Part shown: positions 27,807-37,572 of the stretch, piece after piece | Layout of the letters: each line of letters begins with the position of its first letter | Position numbering within the stretch: position 1 is the first letter of the stretch | NCBI RefSeq assembly: GCF_001536065.1 | Contig: NZ_CZVW01000005.1 | Coordinates: 61,855 to 125,854 of the forward strand | DNA from: Candidatus Chryseopegocella kryptomonas | GTDB lineage: Bacteria > Bacteroidota > Ignavibacteria > Kryptoniales > Kryptoniaceae | DNA length: 64,000 nt | Reading direction: 5' to 3' | Made by a program: the position numbers and the translations under genes | Notes under the pieces: generated by a model | What the model saw: only the letters and a program-made list of their open reading frames with translations | The model's database searches: none | What the model was told of the DNA's origin: nothing

Positions 27807-28271
27807 GTGAAGATAAAAACCTTTGTTTTAATCATCGTTCTATCCATCGCAAGTTGCTCAAAGAAAAACGATTTATCACTTCTTGAAAAAGCAGACAACG
27901 AATACAGAAAGAAGAATTTCAAAACTGCAATTGAACTTTACAATCTCTTTGTTCAAAAGAACCCAAAAGACCCGAAATAACCCGAAGCCCTTTTCAAACT
28001 CGCACAGATTTATCTAAACGATTTGCGAATGCCAAAAGAAGCAGTGAAGATTTTTGAGAAAATTTACGAAACATACCCAAATACAAAAGAAGGAATGAAC
28101 TCTTTATTTATGCTCGGCTTTATCCACGCAAACGAACTGAATGATTACAAGAAAGCAAAAATTTATTATCAAAAATTCATTGAAAAATATCCAAACTCCG
28201 AACTTGCAACATCAGCAAAATTTGAACTTGAAAATCTCGGGAAAGAACCAGAAAAAATAATACAAAGGTAA
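27807..28271 (+). pseudogene. TPR lipoprotein interrupted by an in-frame TAA
   Basis: From GTG 27807 the frame encodes a lipoprotein signal peptide (lipobox SIASC, Cys near residue 17) and a first TPR (ADNEYRKKNFKTAIELYNLF). It hits TAA at 27978-27980 (codon 58) between NPKDPK and PEALFKLAQIYL. The same frame continues without other stops through two more TPRs (EAVKIFEKIYETYPNTKEGM and KAKIYYQKFIEKYPNSELA) to 28271. The protein would be about 154 residues, like outer-membrane-assembly TPR lipoproteins. A single TAC-to-TAA type change would explain the break; a sequencing error is possible. It is convergent with bshC, 3 bp apart. Confidence 0.8.
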
Positions 28272-28274
28272 GTT

Positions 28275-29915
28275 TCAGAGATAAACAATTTGATGGTTGA
28301 AATCAAAAGCGTCAAACTCGTTGAATAATTTCTCAATTAAATCAAATCCATATTTGTTGAGAAAATAAGTGATGTTTAAAATTCTCTCCTGCAATTCTTC
28401 TTCTGGGAATAAATTGATCTTCAATTTTTCAATTTGCCCTGCGATGATTTCATTTTTCTTTTGATGTGCCGAAAGCGTCTTCTCGTAAATGCTGTTTATG
28501 TGATAAAGAATTTTCGCTCTTGAATTATCAACAGCACCTGAAAGATTCGGGTCAACTTTTGAAACAAAATCTTTCACCTCATCAAGCAAAGCATCAAAGC
28601 GTGATTTCACAACATTGAAAAAGGCATCAATATCAACATCAGAACTTGAAATTAAAATTTTCTTTACAACCGAAGAAATGTCCGAAAAAATCTCTCTTAT
28701 ATCAACATCATACTTTTCAATTATTTTCTTAATCTTTGGCTCAATTAAAGTTGCACTTATCCTCGGGAATATAACTGGCATCGGGACATTGAAATAAAAG
28801 TATGCTGGTTTAAGCTGTGCAAAGTATGCAATTTCAGATGGACCAGCAACATAAGAAATCGTTGGAAGCAGAACATCTTGACAAATTGGTCTTAACACAA
28901 CATTTGGACTCAAAAGTTGAGGATTTGAATCAAGAATGTTTTTCAATTCCCCTCTGCTGAATTTAAAACGAACGCCTTTTAACCTGAAAATTCCTTCCTC
29001 ATCAGCTGGCTCTATTGGATATCTTCCACCTTTGTAAAACATAAAAAGATTTATCGGTCGTGGTTTAATCTGTGCGTGATAATCTTCTTCAAGCTCCGCA
29101 CTCACATCAATTATCAATGAAGAAAGTTTTGGATGTTCATCTATTTCTTTTTCAAAAATTGGCACAAGAAGTTTTTTTAAATCAGCATCGTTTGGATTCA
29201 AAAAAATCAACCCCCAATCTTTAAATAATTCACCGACAAATTTTGCAAACGCCTCCGCAAAGTTAGCGCCTTCGTAATATGATGAACGAAGTAAGCCAAG
29301 CAAATCATTTTTAAACTCCGTGTCTTGAAGCTCAACTTCAAGATTTTTTAGTGTATCATTGATTCGCTGGTTGAATTTGATTTCGCCAACTGGACCATAA
29401 TTTTCTTTTTTCGTTTCGTCAGGATTGAATTCAATTTTAATGAGTTCGTTTTTTGAGTTAAAAATTTTTGCGTTGTTTGCTTCAAAAAAATCGTGGTCTT
29501 CGCTTTCAAGATAAAAGACGGGAACGAAGTTATAATCTGTGAATTTTTCAGATAGAAAAGCCGATAACTTTATCGTCGTTATGATTTTAAAAATTGTGTA
29601 AAGAGGTCCGCTGAAAAGTCCAACTTGTTGCCCAGTTACAACCGCAAGCGTGTTATCCTTTGAGAGCAGTTCAAGATTTTTTTCCGCTGAAAAATTTCCA
29701 TACAAGGAATTTTGCTTTTTCAAAATTTCAACAACTTTCGCACGATTTTTATAACTTTTCAAAACATTTTCAATTAGCTCGCCAAGATTTTCAAAATTTC
29801 CAAAGTCATGCGCATAAAATTTGCTGACATTTTTGAAGTTGTAAATATAATCAATGAACAACTTCGTGACGCCACCATATTTGGGAAAAAGATAACGAAA
29901 GCTTAACGAATTCAT
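28275..29915 (-). CDS. bshC: Bacillithiol biosynthesis cysteine-adding enzyme BshC
   Basis: BshC is thought to ligate cysteine to glucosaminyl-malate, the last step of bacillithiol synthesis. The 546-residue protein has the nucleotide-binding-like motif VVTGQQVGLFSGPLYTIFK near residues 92-110 and VFYLESEDHDFFEANN near 144-159. The later TISYVAGPSEIAYFAQL segment is near 365, and a coiled-coil insertion lies in the C-terminal third. The usual length is 520-550. No bshA or bshB is in the window. Confidence 0.95.
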   Translation of the reverse strand: MNSLSFRYLFPKYGGVTKLFIDYIYNFKNVSKFYAHDFGNFENLGELIENVLKSYKNRAKVVEILKKQNSLYGNFSAEKNLELLSKDNTLAVVTGQQVGLFSGPLYTIFKIITTIKLSAFLSEKFTDYNFVPVFYLESEDHDFFEANNAKIFNSKNELIKIEFNPDETKKENYGPVGEIKFNQRINDTLKNLEVELQDTEFKNDLLGLLRSSYYEGANFAEAFAKFVGELFKDWGLIFLNPNDADLKKLLVPIFEKEIDEHPKLSSLIIDVSAELEEDYHAQIKPRPINLFMFYKGGRYPIEPADEEGIFRLKGVRFKFSRGELKNILDSNPQLLSPNVVLRPICQDVLLPTISYVAGPSEIAYFAQLKPAYFYFNVPMPVIFPRISATLIEPKIKKIIEKYDVDIREIFSDISSVVKKILISSSDVDIDAFFNVVKSRFDALLDEVKDFVSKVDPNLSGAVDNSRAKILYHINSIYEKTLSAHQKKNEIIAGQIEKLKINLFPEEELQERILNITYFLNKYGFDLIEKLFNEFDAFDFNHQIVYL

Positions 29916-29934
29916 TTAATTTGATTTTTTATTT

Positions 29935-31296
29935 TTAAATTTCTTCAACAATTATTTCTGGTTTGACAAATTTTTTCGGGATCAAGGTTGGCCAGTAAGC
30001 TATCACTTCGCTTGGATGCGGACGCCCACCGCCAAAACCAGTTACCCCAGGTGGACCTGTTAAGATAAGAGCAGGAACTTCTCTTCCAAATCTATCAACA
30101 GCTTCAAAACTTTTGCCTCTTACAGCAATTCTCAAAACTACTTCATTTGGTTCTTCAATTTTATGTGCAAGCGGACCGTGGCATGAATTATATCCAAGAA
30201 ACTCTGTATGGATTTCATCAAATTCAAGCCCGAGATCTTTCAATCTCGTTCTTATAATTTCATCTGCTTTTTTTGCCTTTTCAAGTGCATCAGGCCAGGA
30301 GTAAGTCAAAGTTCCAACAGCCATATAACCATCAAAATACGACATTGATACTTTGTAAAATTCCGTCGGCGGTTTTCCTTTAACACCGTAAACCCTGACT
30401 CTATCCTTCCCAACCTGTTCAAGTTTAATCGTCGTAAAATCCGCAATCACCTCTGGAGTTATATAATTTGTCGGGTCTCCAATCTCATAGACAAGTTGTT
30501 CTGTAACAGTTTGAACAGTTACAAGCCCGCCCGTGTTTTCGTGTTTTGTTATGATTATTTCGCCATTTGGATAAGCTTCTGCGATTGGAAATCCAATGTG
30601 AGCCATATCTGGGACAGAACGCCAATCGTATCCAAAATTTCCTCCTGTTGCTTGAGCTCCACATTCAAGTATATGACCCGCAACTATTCCAGCTGCAAGT
30701 TTATCATAATCATTTTCACTCCATTCAAATTCATAAATCATCGGCGCAAGCGTTATGCCCGTATCTGTAACTCTTCCTGTGATGACTATCTGCGCACCTT
30801 GTTTTAAAGCTTCTGCAACTGGGAAAGCTCCAAAATAAACATTCGCACTTGTTATGCGATCGCGAATTTTATCAATCGTTTCACCTGTGTCCATATTTTT
30901 GAAATCAACACCCATCTTGATGAAATCATCAATTTTGTCAAGTATATCATCCCCAAAGACAACCCCAATTTTTAATCCCTTTATCCCAAGTTTTTGAGCA
31001 ACTTTAAAAATCGCGTCTCTGCAAGCAATCGGATTAACACCACCGCCATTTGTTACAACTTTTATATTCTTCTCAACTATAATCGGCAAAATTCTTTCCA
31101 TCAAATTCACAAAATCGCGAGCATATCCAAGGTTTGGGTCTTTTTTCTTCTGTTTCTGTAAAATTGACATCGTAACTTCCGCAAGATAATCCATAACAAG
31201 ATAATCAATCGGTCCTTTTGTTACTTGATGAATCGGGGCTTCAAGCCAATCGCCCCAGAAACCTTGACCCGAGGCAATTCTTATCTTCTCTTTCAT
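29935..31296 (-). CDS. Acyclic terpene utilization AtuA-family (DUF1446) protein
   Basis: A cytoplasmic protein of about 453 residues. The N-terminal motif IRIASGQGFWGDWLEAPIHQ and the later TNGGGVNPIACRDAI, AQIVITGRVTDTGITLAPMI and HILECGAQATGGNFG blocks are the AtuA/DUF1446 signature. The proline-rich C-terminal LTGPPGVTGFGGGRPHPSEV is also typical. AtuA is linked to citronellol and geraniol catabolism in Pseudomonas, but the biochemical role of most members is unknown. I set the start at ATG 31296 (MKEKIRIASG); the frame extends to 31353 but would overlap the UbiA gene. Neighbouring acyl-CoA mutase may hint at branched acyl-CoA metabolism (inference). Confidence 0.88.
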   Translation of the reverse strand: MKEKIRIASGQGFWGDWLEAPIHQVTKGPIDYLVMDYLAEVTMSILQKQKKKDPNLGYARDFVNLMERILPIIVEKNIKVVTNGGGVNPIACRDAIFKVAQKLGIKGLKIGVVFGDDILDKIDDFIKMGVDFKNMDTGETIDKIRDRITSANVYFGAFPVAEALKQGAQIVITGRVTDTGITLAPMIYEFEWSENDYDKLAAGIVAGHILECGAQATGGNFGYDWRSVPDMAHIGFPIAEAYPNGEIIITKHENTGGLVTVQTVTEQLVYEIGDPTNYITPEVIADFTTIKLEQVGKDRVRVYGVKGKPPTEFYKVSMSYFDGYMAVGTLTYSWPDALEKAKKADEIIRTRLKDLGLEFDEIHTEFLGYNSCHGPLAHKIEEPNEVVLRIAVRGKSFEAVDRFGREVPALILTGPPGVTGFGGGRPHPSEVIAYWPTLIPKKFVKPEIIVEEI

Positions 31297-31318
31297 TTTA
31301 ACGCAAGTGTTAATTTTT

Positions 31319-32227
31319 TTAAAACAAACCAAAGAATTTAAAAATTTGCTCACGATAAATTATCAAAATACACGCAAAAAGCCAGAGAAAAACATTTACA
31401 ATTATCCCTGCATCACCCAAAATTACATCGGTCGGATTTTCACCGCTTTTCTTTTGATAAATCAAATACATATACCTGAAAATCCCATAAAGAACAAAAA
31501 TTGTCGTGTATATCAACGATTCCGTCTTGAAAAGTGAAACAGTCCTTTCGGAAATCGTATACAAAGCGTATGAAATCACAGCTCCGCCTGCAGTTATAAC
31601 AAGCATCTGATCCGCAAACCTTATGTTATACTCGTCAAGAACTTTTCTCTGCTCCAAAGCCCCTGAATTTGGATTTTGAATTGAAAAGTAAAGCTCCATC
31701 CTTCTCTTTGAAATGGCAAGGAAAAGCGAAAGAAAAAGGGTCGTTATAAAAAGCCACTTTGATACAACAACCTCAATTGAATAAGCGCCAGCAAGAACTC
31801 TCATCATAAAACCAATGGCAATCACAAAAACATCAAGCAAAACAACATGCTTTAACTTGAAAGAGTAAAGAGCCATCATCAAAAAATATGAAATTATCAA
31901 AAAACGAGCTTTGAAATTAAGAGTTAAAGAAAAAATCAAACCGCAAACGAAAAGAAAAAATGCAAAAACAAAACCCTGCCAAACTTTAACACGACCAGAT
32001 GCAATCGGTCTATTTTTCTTAACAGGATGAACTCTATCAGATTCACGATCAGCAATGTCATTTATCACATAAACAGACGATGCAACAAATGAAAAAGCAA
32101 GAAATGTAAGTATTTCTGTTTTTATCTTTTCAAAATTCAAAAGATGATGTGAAAAGACAAGCGGAGCGAATATGAAAAAATTTTTTATCCACTGCTTCGG
32201 ACGTGCTAACTTAACATAATCAAGCAC
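31319..32227 (-). CDS. UbiA-family prenyltransferase, decaprenyl-phosphate phosphoribosyltransferase type
   Basis: A 302-residue inner-membrane protein with about eight to nine helices. The first Asp-rich motif is NDIADRESDRVHPVKKNRPI near residues 57-76, the form seen in decaprenyl-phosphate phosphoribosyltransferase rather than in quinone prenyltransferases. The N-terminal KLARPKQWIKNFFIFAPLVF is equally characteristic. The second motif lies near KRRMEL. Substrates are thus probably a polyprenyl phosphate and PRPP, used for cell-wall arabinose or similar sugars. The exact product is not certain. Confidence 0.85.
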   Translation of the reverse strand: MLDYVKLARPKQWIKNFFIFAPLVFSHHLLNFEKIKTEILTFLAFSFVASSVYVINDIADRESDRVHPVKKNRPIASGRVKVWQGFVFAFFLFVCGLIFSLTLNFKARFLIISYFLMMALYSFKLKHVVLLDVFVIAIGFMMRVLAGAYSIEVVVSKWLFITTLFLSLFLAISKRRMELYFSIQNPNSGALEQRKVLDEYNIRFADQMLVITAGGAVISYALYTISERTVSLFKTESLIYTTIFVLYGIFRYMYLIYQKKSGENPTDVILGDAGIIVNVFLWLFACILIIYREQIFKFFGLF

Positions 32228-32233
32228 AAACTT

Positions 32234-32395
32234 TTACCACTCCTTTGGTTTGAATCCTTTTGTATTTTTAACTTCCGTTCCAACCGCAAGAACAAGAAAA
32301 CCAACTTTCTCAGCATACTTTAAAACATCATCAACTCCAATCTCTTCCTTTTCCTTTAAGTTTTGAGTAATTTTCTTGGAATTTTTAAAAAACAA
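32234..32395 (-). CDS. Putative 53-residue protein between mutase and UbiA genes
   Basis: A short frame from TTG 32395, overlapping the mutase stop, to TAA 32234, 6 bp before the UbiA start. The peptide includes [20 protein letters not shown] and [15 protein letters not shown]. Composition looks coding and it fills the gap tightly, but there is no ATG or strong ribosome binding site. It could be a small protein, or the end of a gene whose front was lost. I recognise no family. Confidence 0.4.
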   Translation of the reverse strand: MFFKNSKKITQNLKEKEEIGVDDVLKYAEKVGFLVLAVGTEVKNTKGFKPKEW

Positions 32396-34067
32396 GCGGT
32401 TCTTGATAAACACCCCAAACTTCTTTCAAAGTTGATGTCATTTCTCCAAGCGTGCAATATGCTCTGACACAATCAAGAATTTTAGGCATAAGCGGTTGAT
32501 CTTCCTCAGCAGCTTTTCTTAATTCTGCAAGCGCACGCTTCACTTCATCCTGATTTCTCGTTGCCCTCACCTCTGCAAGGCGCTTCTTTTGTTTGTCTGC
32601 TACCTCAGGTGGAATTCTCAAAATTGGAATTTCAACAGGTTCATCTTCAACAAATTCATTCACCCCAACAATTATTCTTTCTTTTCTGTCCAGTTCTTGC
32701 TGATATCTGTAAGCAGATTCTGCAATTTCCCTCTGGAAAAATCCATCTTCAATTGCTTTTATAACTCCTTCAAGCATTGAACCGTTTGATGAATAAGATT
32801 CAATTTTCCTGAAATACTTTTCAACTTCTTCTTCAATTTTGTTCGTAAGAGATTCAATGTAATAACTTCCCCCAAGCGGGTCAATAACATTTGCGACGCC
32901 GATTTCATAAGCAATAATTTGTTGAGTTCTCAAAGCGATTTTAGCAGCTTTTTCCGTCGGCAAAGCGTATGTCTCATCCATTGAGTTTGTGTGCAAGCTC
33001 TGCGTTCCACCCAAAACAGCAGCAAGCGCTTCAAATGCGGTTCTGACGATATTGTTTTCTGGTTGTTGAGCTGTAAGCGAACATCCAGCGGTTTGAGTAT
33101 GAAATCTTAACATCCACGAGCGTGGATTTTTTGCACCGTATTTTTCACGCATATATCTTGCCCAGATTCTACGAGCTGCTCTGAACTTGGCAATTTCTTC
33201 AAAGAAATCAAGATGTGAGTTAAAGAAGAACGAAAGCCGTGGTGCAAATTCATCAACATCCATCCCAGAATTTATACAAGCTTCAACATAAGCAAAACCA
33301 TCTGCAAGCGTAAAAGCAAGCTCTTGAACCGCCGTTGCCCCCGCCTCACGAATGTGATAACCGCTTATTGAAATTGGATTCCACTGCGGAACATAATCTT
33401 TTGCAAATCTAATTGTATCAACGATCAACTTAATTGATGGCTCAGGCGGATAAATCCACTCTTTCTGAGCAATGTATTCTTTTAAAATATCATTTTGAAT
33501 TGTCCCACGAAGTTGATTGAACTTAACACCTTGTTTTTCCGCAACAACAAGATACATAGCCCATATCATCGCAGCTGGTGCATTTATCGTCATTGATGTT
33601 GAAACTTGATCAAGCGGAATATCTTTAAAAACAATTTCCATATCTGCAAGTGAACTCACTGACACACCGCACACACCAACTTCACCTTCAGCCATCGGGT
33701 CGTCAGCATCAATACCCATCAAAGTTGGAAGATCAAACGCAACGCTCAAACCTGTTTGACCATGCTTTAACAAGAATTTAAATCTTTGATTCGTATCTTC
33801 CGGGGTTCCAAATCCCGCAAATTGCCTCATCGTCCACAATCTGCCACGATACATATTATAGTGAATTCCTCTCGTGTAAGGATATTCACCCGGGAAGCCA
33901 AGCTTTTCCATATAATCAAAGTTTTCAAGATCGTCCGGGGTATATAACATCTGGACATCAATATCACTTAAAGTTGTAAATTTTATCCCGCTTCTTTTCA
34001 TTTCGGAATTTTGCGCCTTTTCAAGCCATTTCTTCTTTGCCTCACGGATTTTGTCCGTGTTATTCAT
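32385..34067 (-). CDS. Methylmalonyl-CoA mutase large subunit (acyl-CoA mutase, catalytic domain only)
   Basis: A 560-residue TIM-barrel subunit of a B12-dependent acyl-CoA mutase. Clear signatures are [20 protein letters not shown] near 64-83, [18 protein letters not shown] near 107-124, [20 protein letters not shown] and [19 protein letters not shown]. There is no cobalamin-binding domain (no DxHxxG), so a separate small subunit is required and is not in the window. The usual role is interconversion of methylmalonyl-CoA and succinyl-CoA; related isobutyryl- or ethylmalonyl-CoA mutases have the same split layout, so the substrate is not certain. Confidence 0.92.
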   Translation of the reverse strand: MNNTDKIREAKKKWLEKAQNSEMKRSGIKFTTLSDIDVQMLYTPDDLENFDYMEKLGFPGEYPYTRGIHYNMYRGRLWTMRQFAGFGTPEDTNQRFKFLLKHGQTGLSVAFDLPTLMGIDADDPMAEGEVGVCGVSVSSLADMEIVFKDIPLDQVSTSMTINAPAAMIWAMYLVVAEKQGVKFNQLRGTIQNDILKEYIAQKEWIYPPEPSIKLIVDTIRFAKDYVPQWNPISISGYHIREAGATAVQELAFTLADGFAYVEACINSGMDVDEFAPRLSFFFNSHLDFFEEIAKFRAARRIWARYMREKYGAKNPRSWMLRFHTQTAGCSLTAQQPENNIVRTAFEALAAVLGGTQSLHTNSMDETYALPTEKAAKIALRTQQIIAYEIGVANVIDPLGGSYYIESLTNKIEEEVEKYFRKIESYSSNGSMLEGVIKAIEDGFFQREIAESAYRYQQELDRKERIIVGVNEFVEDEPVEIPILRIPPEVADKQKKRLAEVRATRNQDEVKRALAELRKAAEEDQPLMPKILDCVRAYCTLGEMTSTLKEVWGVYQEPLVF

Positions 34068-34094
34068 AGCAATTTACCTTTTTTGTTTTTGAAA

Positions 34095-34604
34095 TTAAAG
34101 AACCTTATTCACTTTACCTGTAAAATCAATCTCCCAAATTTCTGGTTCAAAAGAAATAGAACTCAAACTTTGAATTTCATTCCTTACATTTTGTGAAACA
34201 CTACTAAACCTTCTTGTCAAAGTTAAAAGTATTGGTTTTATGTTAAATTGAAAAGCACCTCTGATATGACCACCAACATCTTCACGAGCCCAATTTATGT
34301 AGTATTCTAATTGACTTTTTGCAAAGTTTAATCCCATTCTTGATTTTGGATGCTTTAACTCAATTATCCTAAAAAGCAAGCGAGTTTCGTTTATTTTTTC
34401 TATCGTCATTAAATCTATTTTTTGCATTCCAGAACCTGCGAAAACTTCATTTCCTATCCAAACTATATTTCTTCCAAAAATTTCGGGATAAAAATTGTTA
34501 TTTTCAACTTGAAGATTTTGAAGAATAAATGCTTGAAAATGTGTTTCAGAATTTTTCACATCGTTCCAATTCAAGCTTACAGGTTTTCCAAAGTTGGGAC
34601 TCAA
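34095..34604 (-). CDS. Putative PD-(D/E)xK nuclease next to the TaqI-type system
   Basis: A 169-residue protein I cannot assign to a named family. GSGMQKIDLMTIEK (near 58-71) and RIIELKHPKSRMG (near 79-91) give the D...ExK pattern of PD-(D/E)xK nucleases, followed by AKSQLEYYINWARE with the QxxxY element seen in RecB/NucS-like nucleases. It lies about 50 bp downstream of the TaqI-like endonuclease in the same orientation and shares its AT-rich, ATA-using style, so it probably arrived with the system. It may be an accessory nuclease; the assignment rests on short motifs. Confidence 0.55.
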   Translation of the reverse strand: MSPNFGKPVSLNWNDVKNSETHFQAFILQNLQVENNNFYPEIFGRNIVWIGNEVFAGSGMQKIDLMTIEKINETRLLFRIIELKHPKSRMGLNFAKSQLEYYINWAREDVGGHIRGAFQFNIKPILLTLTRRFSSVSQNVRNEIQSLSSISFEPEIWEIDFTGKVNKVL

Positions 34605-34656
34605 AGTTTTGCTACCTTTCTCCTCAAAGTATTTCTTCTAAAATTCATGAAGTGTT

Positions 34657-35439
34657 TTACCATTTTAAAATCTCATCATAGGTTATTTTCTCGCCTTTTT
34701 CGGTTACTTTTAGTTTATCAAGTATTACTTCTCGTACATGGTTAAGATATTTTTCGTTAAAAATTATAAACCCATTTTCCAGTTTAGAGAAGTTTTCCTC
34801 AAAAATGCGTAAAAGATTTATATATTCGTTCTTCTTACTCTCTCCTACTTTTGAATTAGCAATTTTGTTTTCTATTTCATCAATGTCAATAACTAAATAT
34901 GGCGCTTCTACAATAATATCTGCATAGGTTCGTTGCTTTTTTGTAAATCCTCTCTGAGATGCTTCCCTTCTATATGACACTTTTTTAACTTGAATTGCAA
35001 TTTTCATTTCGTTCAAATCTAAAATTGCATCCATTCCCATCATATCTAACTCTGGTGTGGATACCAATTTATCATCAAATAAGGCGTTCCATAGATATTG
35101 AAAATGAAATTGTGTTAAAATAGACATCCAAATCCTATATAATCTTGCTTTAAATCCCTCTTCTACAAATTGTAAAGAGCATCCATAAAAATATTTCTTT
35201 ATGAAATTGTAAATGCATGGATTTAGTTTCTCACTCCAATAAATTTCAAAGATTTCATCGTAATCTTTAAAGTCAGTTGTATCCCAGTAATATCTGTAAT
35301 ATATTTCAAGGGGCAATAAATCTTTGGGAAGGTCTTGTTCTACGGTTTTAATCTCTCTTAGGTAAGCATATTTTTGCATGTCTATACTTCCGAGAAAGTT
35401 CTCAAATTTATTTAAATCTTCTTTCCAATTTCTTGTCAT
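34657..35439 (-). CDS. TaqI-like type II restriction endonuclease (predicted TCGA)
   Basis: A 260-residue protein that follows TaqI (263 residues) almost throughout as I recall it. Matching blocks are REIKTVEQDLPKDLLPL near 29-45, KKYFYGCSLQFVEEGFKARL near 80-99, SILTQFHFQYLWNAL near 106, PELDMMGMDAIL near 127, AIQVKKVSYRREAS near 147 and KLENGFIIFNEKYL near 219. The PELD/GMDA acidic residues and the QVKK lysine occupy the positions of the TaqI catalytic site. TaqI cuts T^CGA. Its start overlaps the methylase stop by 4 bases (ATGA), so methylase is translated first. Confidence 0.93.
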   Translation of the reverse strand: MTRNWKEDLNKFENFLGSIDMQKYAYLREIKTVEQDLPKDLLPLEIYYRYYWDTTDFKDYDEIFEIYWSEKLNPCIYNFIKKYFYGCSLQFVEEGFKARLYRIWMSILTQFHFQYLWNALFDDKLVSTPELDMMGMDAILDLNEMKIAIQVKKVSYRREASQRGFTKKQRTYADIIVEAPYLVIDIDEIENKIANSKVGESKKNEYINLLRIFEENFSKLENGFIIFNEKYLNHVREVILDKLKVTEKGEKITYDEILKW

Positions 35440-36956
35440 AGTAATGTTTCCTCCAACTTTCTCAATTCATCCTTTGTGGGTAATGGCAGTATCTTTAACT
35501 GCGTTATGCTAAAGTGATATGTTATATCTCTAAAAACATCATTTACATACCTTTTGATAATCTCTGAATTAAGAAATTCAACAACTTCTTCATCGGCAAG
35601 GTCAAACTTTGTATTAGTTAGCGTATGCTTCCTCAAAAGATGATATACATCTCCCATCCAAGGGTATGCTTTATGGTCGTAAGCTGTGCCAATTTGTCTA
35701 TTCCCTCTGAAACCTAATCCAACGACGATATGTGGTTTATTAAAGAATTTTCTTAATTTTGTTTTTTTATCTGCTTCAATCCAATATCCTGTTATAGATT
35801 TATATACAATCTTTCCAATTTTCAAATTGCTACCGTTTAAAATTGGGAGTAAATTTTTATTTTCAATATGCTCTTTGGATTTTATGACATTTGGGTTATG
35901 CTTGATTTCTGGAGTTCGTGGAGAAATTCTTACATCATAAATATCGCCGAGACGAAAGCTACAAAGTTTATCCACTTTTTTGCTGAACTCAGTGGAAAAT
36001 AAAATAACATTGCCAGCCCAATCATTATTTTGGGTTAGTAATTTTATTTTTCCGTTGTTGTAATCATACAGGAGTAATTTTCCCTTTTCAATTGTGGATT
36101 TCGTAAATTTCAAAATTACCGTAGTAATATCTGCTTCTGGCTTAAAAACATCAGAACCCATATAAATTATTTCTGTTTTTCCATTCCTTGCTAAAAATTC
36201 ACGCAATTTTTTGAACTCATCTAAAATCATAAATGTAGCAGGAACAATAAATATAAGTTGCCCATTTTCCTTAAGCAGTTTTATGGATTTTTCTATGAAC
36301 GCACCGTAAACATTGTATTTTCCGTACCAAGTTTCGTATATCTTTTTATATTTTGATTTTGTTTTGTCATCAACTTTTATCGTGTAATGTGGTGATAAAC
36401 TTGGTATGCCATATGGCGGGTTACCTAAAATTATATCAAAGTGTTTATTGGCTTCCCACAAAAGGTAGTCCTCATTGATAATTTCTATATCTGGAATAAG
36501 ATTATTTTCGCAAAGATATTTTGCTATTTCTTTGTTAATTTCTACTCCAATTCTAATGGTGGCATTATCAAATATGTGTTTCTTATTTCTTTTTATCCCT
36601 AATAAAAATTGGCACATTCCACATGCTGGCTCAAGAAGATTTATATTGGATAATTCATTCAATTTCTCTTCTTCTATCAAATTAACCATAAAATCAACAA
36701 CCCACTGTGGAGTAAAAAACACACCTAAATCTTTTCTTGCTCGTCTAACTCTATCATTCATCGTTAAAATATGGGTTGCAACACCAGTTTTCCCCATAAT
36801 TGACCTATAAGTGTTATCAAGTAATGACTCCAGCGCTTCAATCTCTTTTTCCTTATTCAAATTCAATAATTTACGCTCAGAAAAATCAAACAATGGGTGG
36901 GTGAATTTTTCTTGATTCTTCATTACCTTTGCATCTTTTTTCTCTAATTTACTCAA
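35436..36956 (-). CDS. M.TaqI-like adenine-N6 DNA methyltransferase (predicted TCGA)
   Basis: A 506-residue gamma-type adenine methylase. SAM motif I is LLEPACGMCQFL near 109-120, the catalytic motif IV is ILGNPPYGIPS near 176-186, and the following WYGKYNVYGAFIEKSIKLL matches M.TaqI closely. The C-terminal target-recognition half also follows M.TaqI (NKPHIVVGLGFRGNRQIGTA, YPWMGDVYHLL). It has about 65 extra N-terminal residues compared with M.TaqI (421 residues). It precedes the cognate endonuclease and would protect TCGA by methylating A. Confidence 0.94.
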   Translation of the reverse strand: MSKLEKKDAKVMKNQEKFTHPLFDFSERKLLNLNKEKEIEALESLLDNTYRSIMGKTGVATHILTMNDRVRRARKDLGVFFTPQWVVDFMVNLIEEEKLNELSNINLLEPACGMCQFLLGIKRNKKHIFDNATIRIGVEINKEIAKYLCENNLIPDIEIINEDYLLWEANKHFDIILGNPPYGIPSLSPHYTIKVDDKTKSKYKKIYETWYGKYNVYGAFIEKSIKLLKENGQLIFIVPATFMILDEFKKLREFLARNGKTEIIYMGSDVFKPEADITTVILKFTKSTIEKGKLLLYDYNNGKIKLLTQNNDWAGNVILFSTEFSKKVDKLCSFRLGDIYDVRISPRTPEIKHNPNVIKSKEHIENKNLLPILNGSNLKIGKIVYKSITGYWIEADKKTKLRKFFNKPHIVVGLGFRGNRQIGTAYDHKAYPWMGDVYHLLRKHTLTNTKFDLADEEVVEFLNSEIIKRYVNDVFRDITYHFSITQLKILPLPTKDELRKLEETLL

Positions 36957-36982
36957 TCATCAAAACTTTATCAATTCAAAAT

Positions 36983-37516
36983 TTATTTTAAGCTTGCAAG
37001 CGCTTCCCGCAATTCCTCAAAATGTTTGGGGTCGCGAACACCGTATTTCCAGTTTATATAAGCAATGTTCCCTCTCTTATCAATCACAAAAACAGTTCGC
37101 TTGTTATAACCTGAATTCTCATCATAAGAATTATAAAGTTTAGCAACTTCGTGTTTATGATCGCTCAAAAGTTTAAATGGTAAATTTAAGCTTTTAGCCC
37201 ATTCACGATGTGAAAACACATAATCACCGCTTATTCCTAAAACCTCAGCATCAAGTTTTGAAAGTTCAACAAAATTATCTCTAAATGTGCACATCTGCGT
37301 TGTGCACCCACCACTCCAATCGGCTGGATAAAACGCAAGAACGATATTTTTCTTTCCAATTAAGTCAGATAATTTAATCCCAGAAAAAACAATTGTATCC
37401 TTTGTGGCATAAGGAAGTTTGAAGTCCGGGGCTTTATCTCCAACTTTTAGTGATTGTGAATTAACATTCATTGAAATGAAAATTGAAAAAGCTAAAATCA
37501 GAATTGACCAGCGCAT
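36983..37516 (-). CDS. Exported peroxiredoxin
   Basis: A 177-residue AhpC/TSA-family protein with a signal peptide (about 1-20, [20 protein letters not shown]), so it acts outside the cytoplasm. The active-site region reads [20 protein letters not shown]: the peroxidatic Cys of the usual TPxC motif is in GGC, and a second Cys follows four residues later. The C-terminal [18 protein letters not shown] supports the fold. The unusual DWSGGC replaces FTxVCP. The gene is just upstream of the OPT transporter end and downstream of the restriction cluster. Confidence 0.88.
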   Translation of the reverse strand: MRWSILILAFSIFISMNVNSQSLKVGDKAPDFKLPYATKDTIVFSGIKLSDLIGKKNIVLAFYPADWSGGCTTQMCTFRDNFVELSKLDAEVLGISGDYVFSHREWAKSLNLPFKLLSDHKHEVAKLYNSYDENSGYNKRTVFVIDKRGNIAYINWKYGVRDPKHFEELREALASLK

Positions 37517-37572
37517 GATGACTTCACCAAGTTTGTTTTAAGTTGTTTTCAAAAAGTTTAACAGCAATAAAT

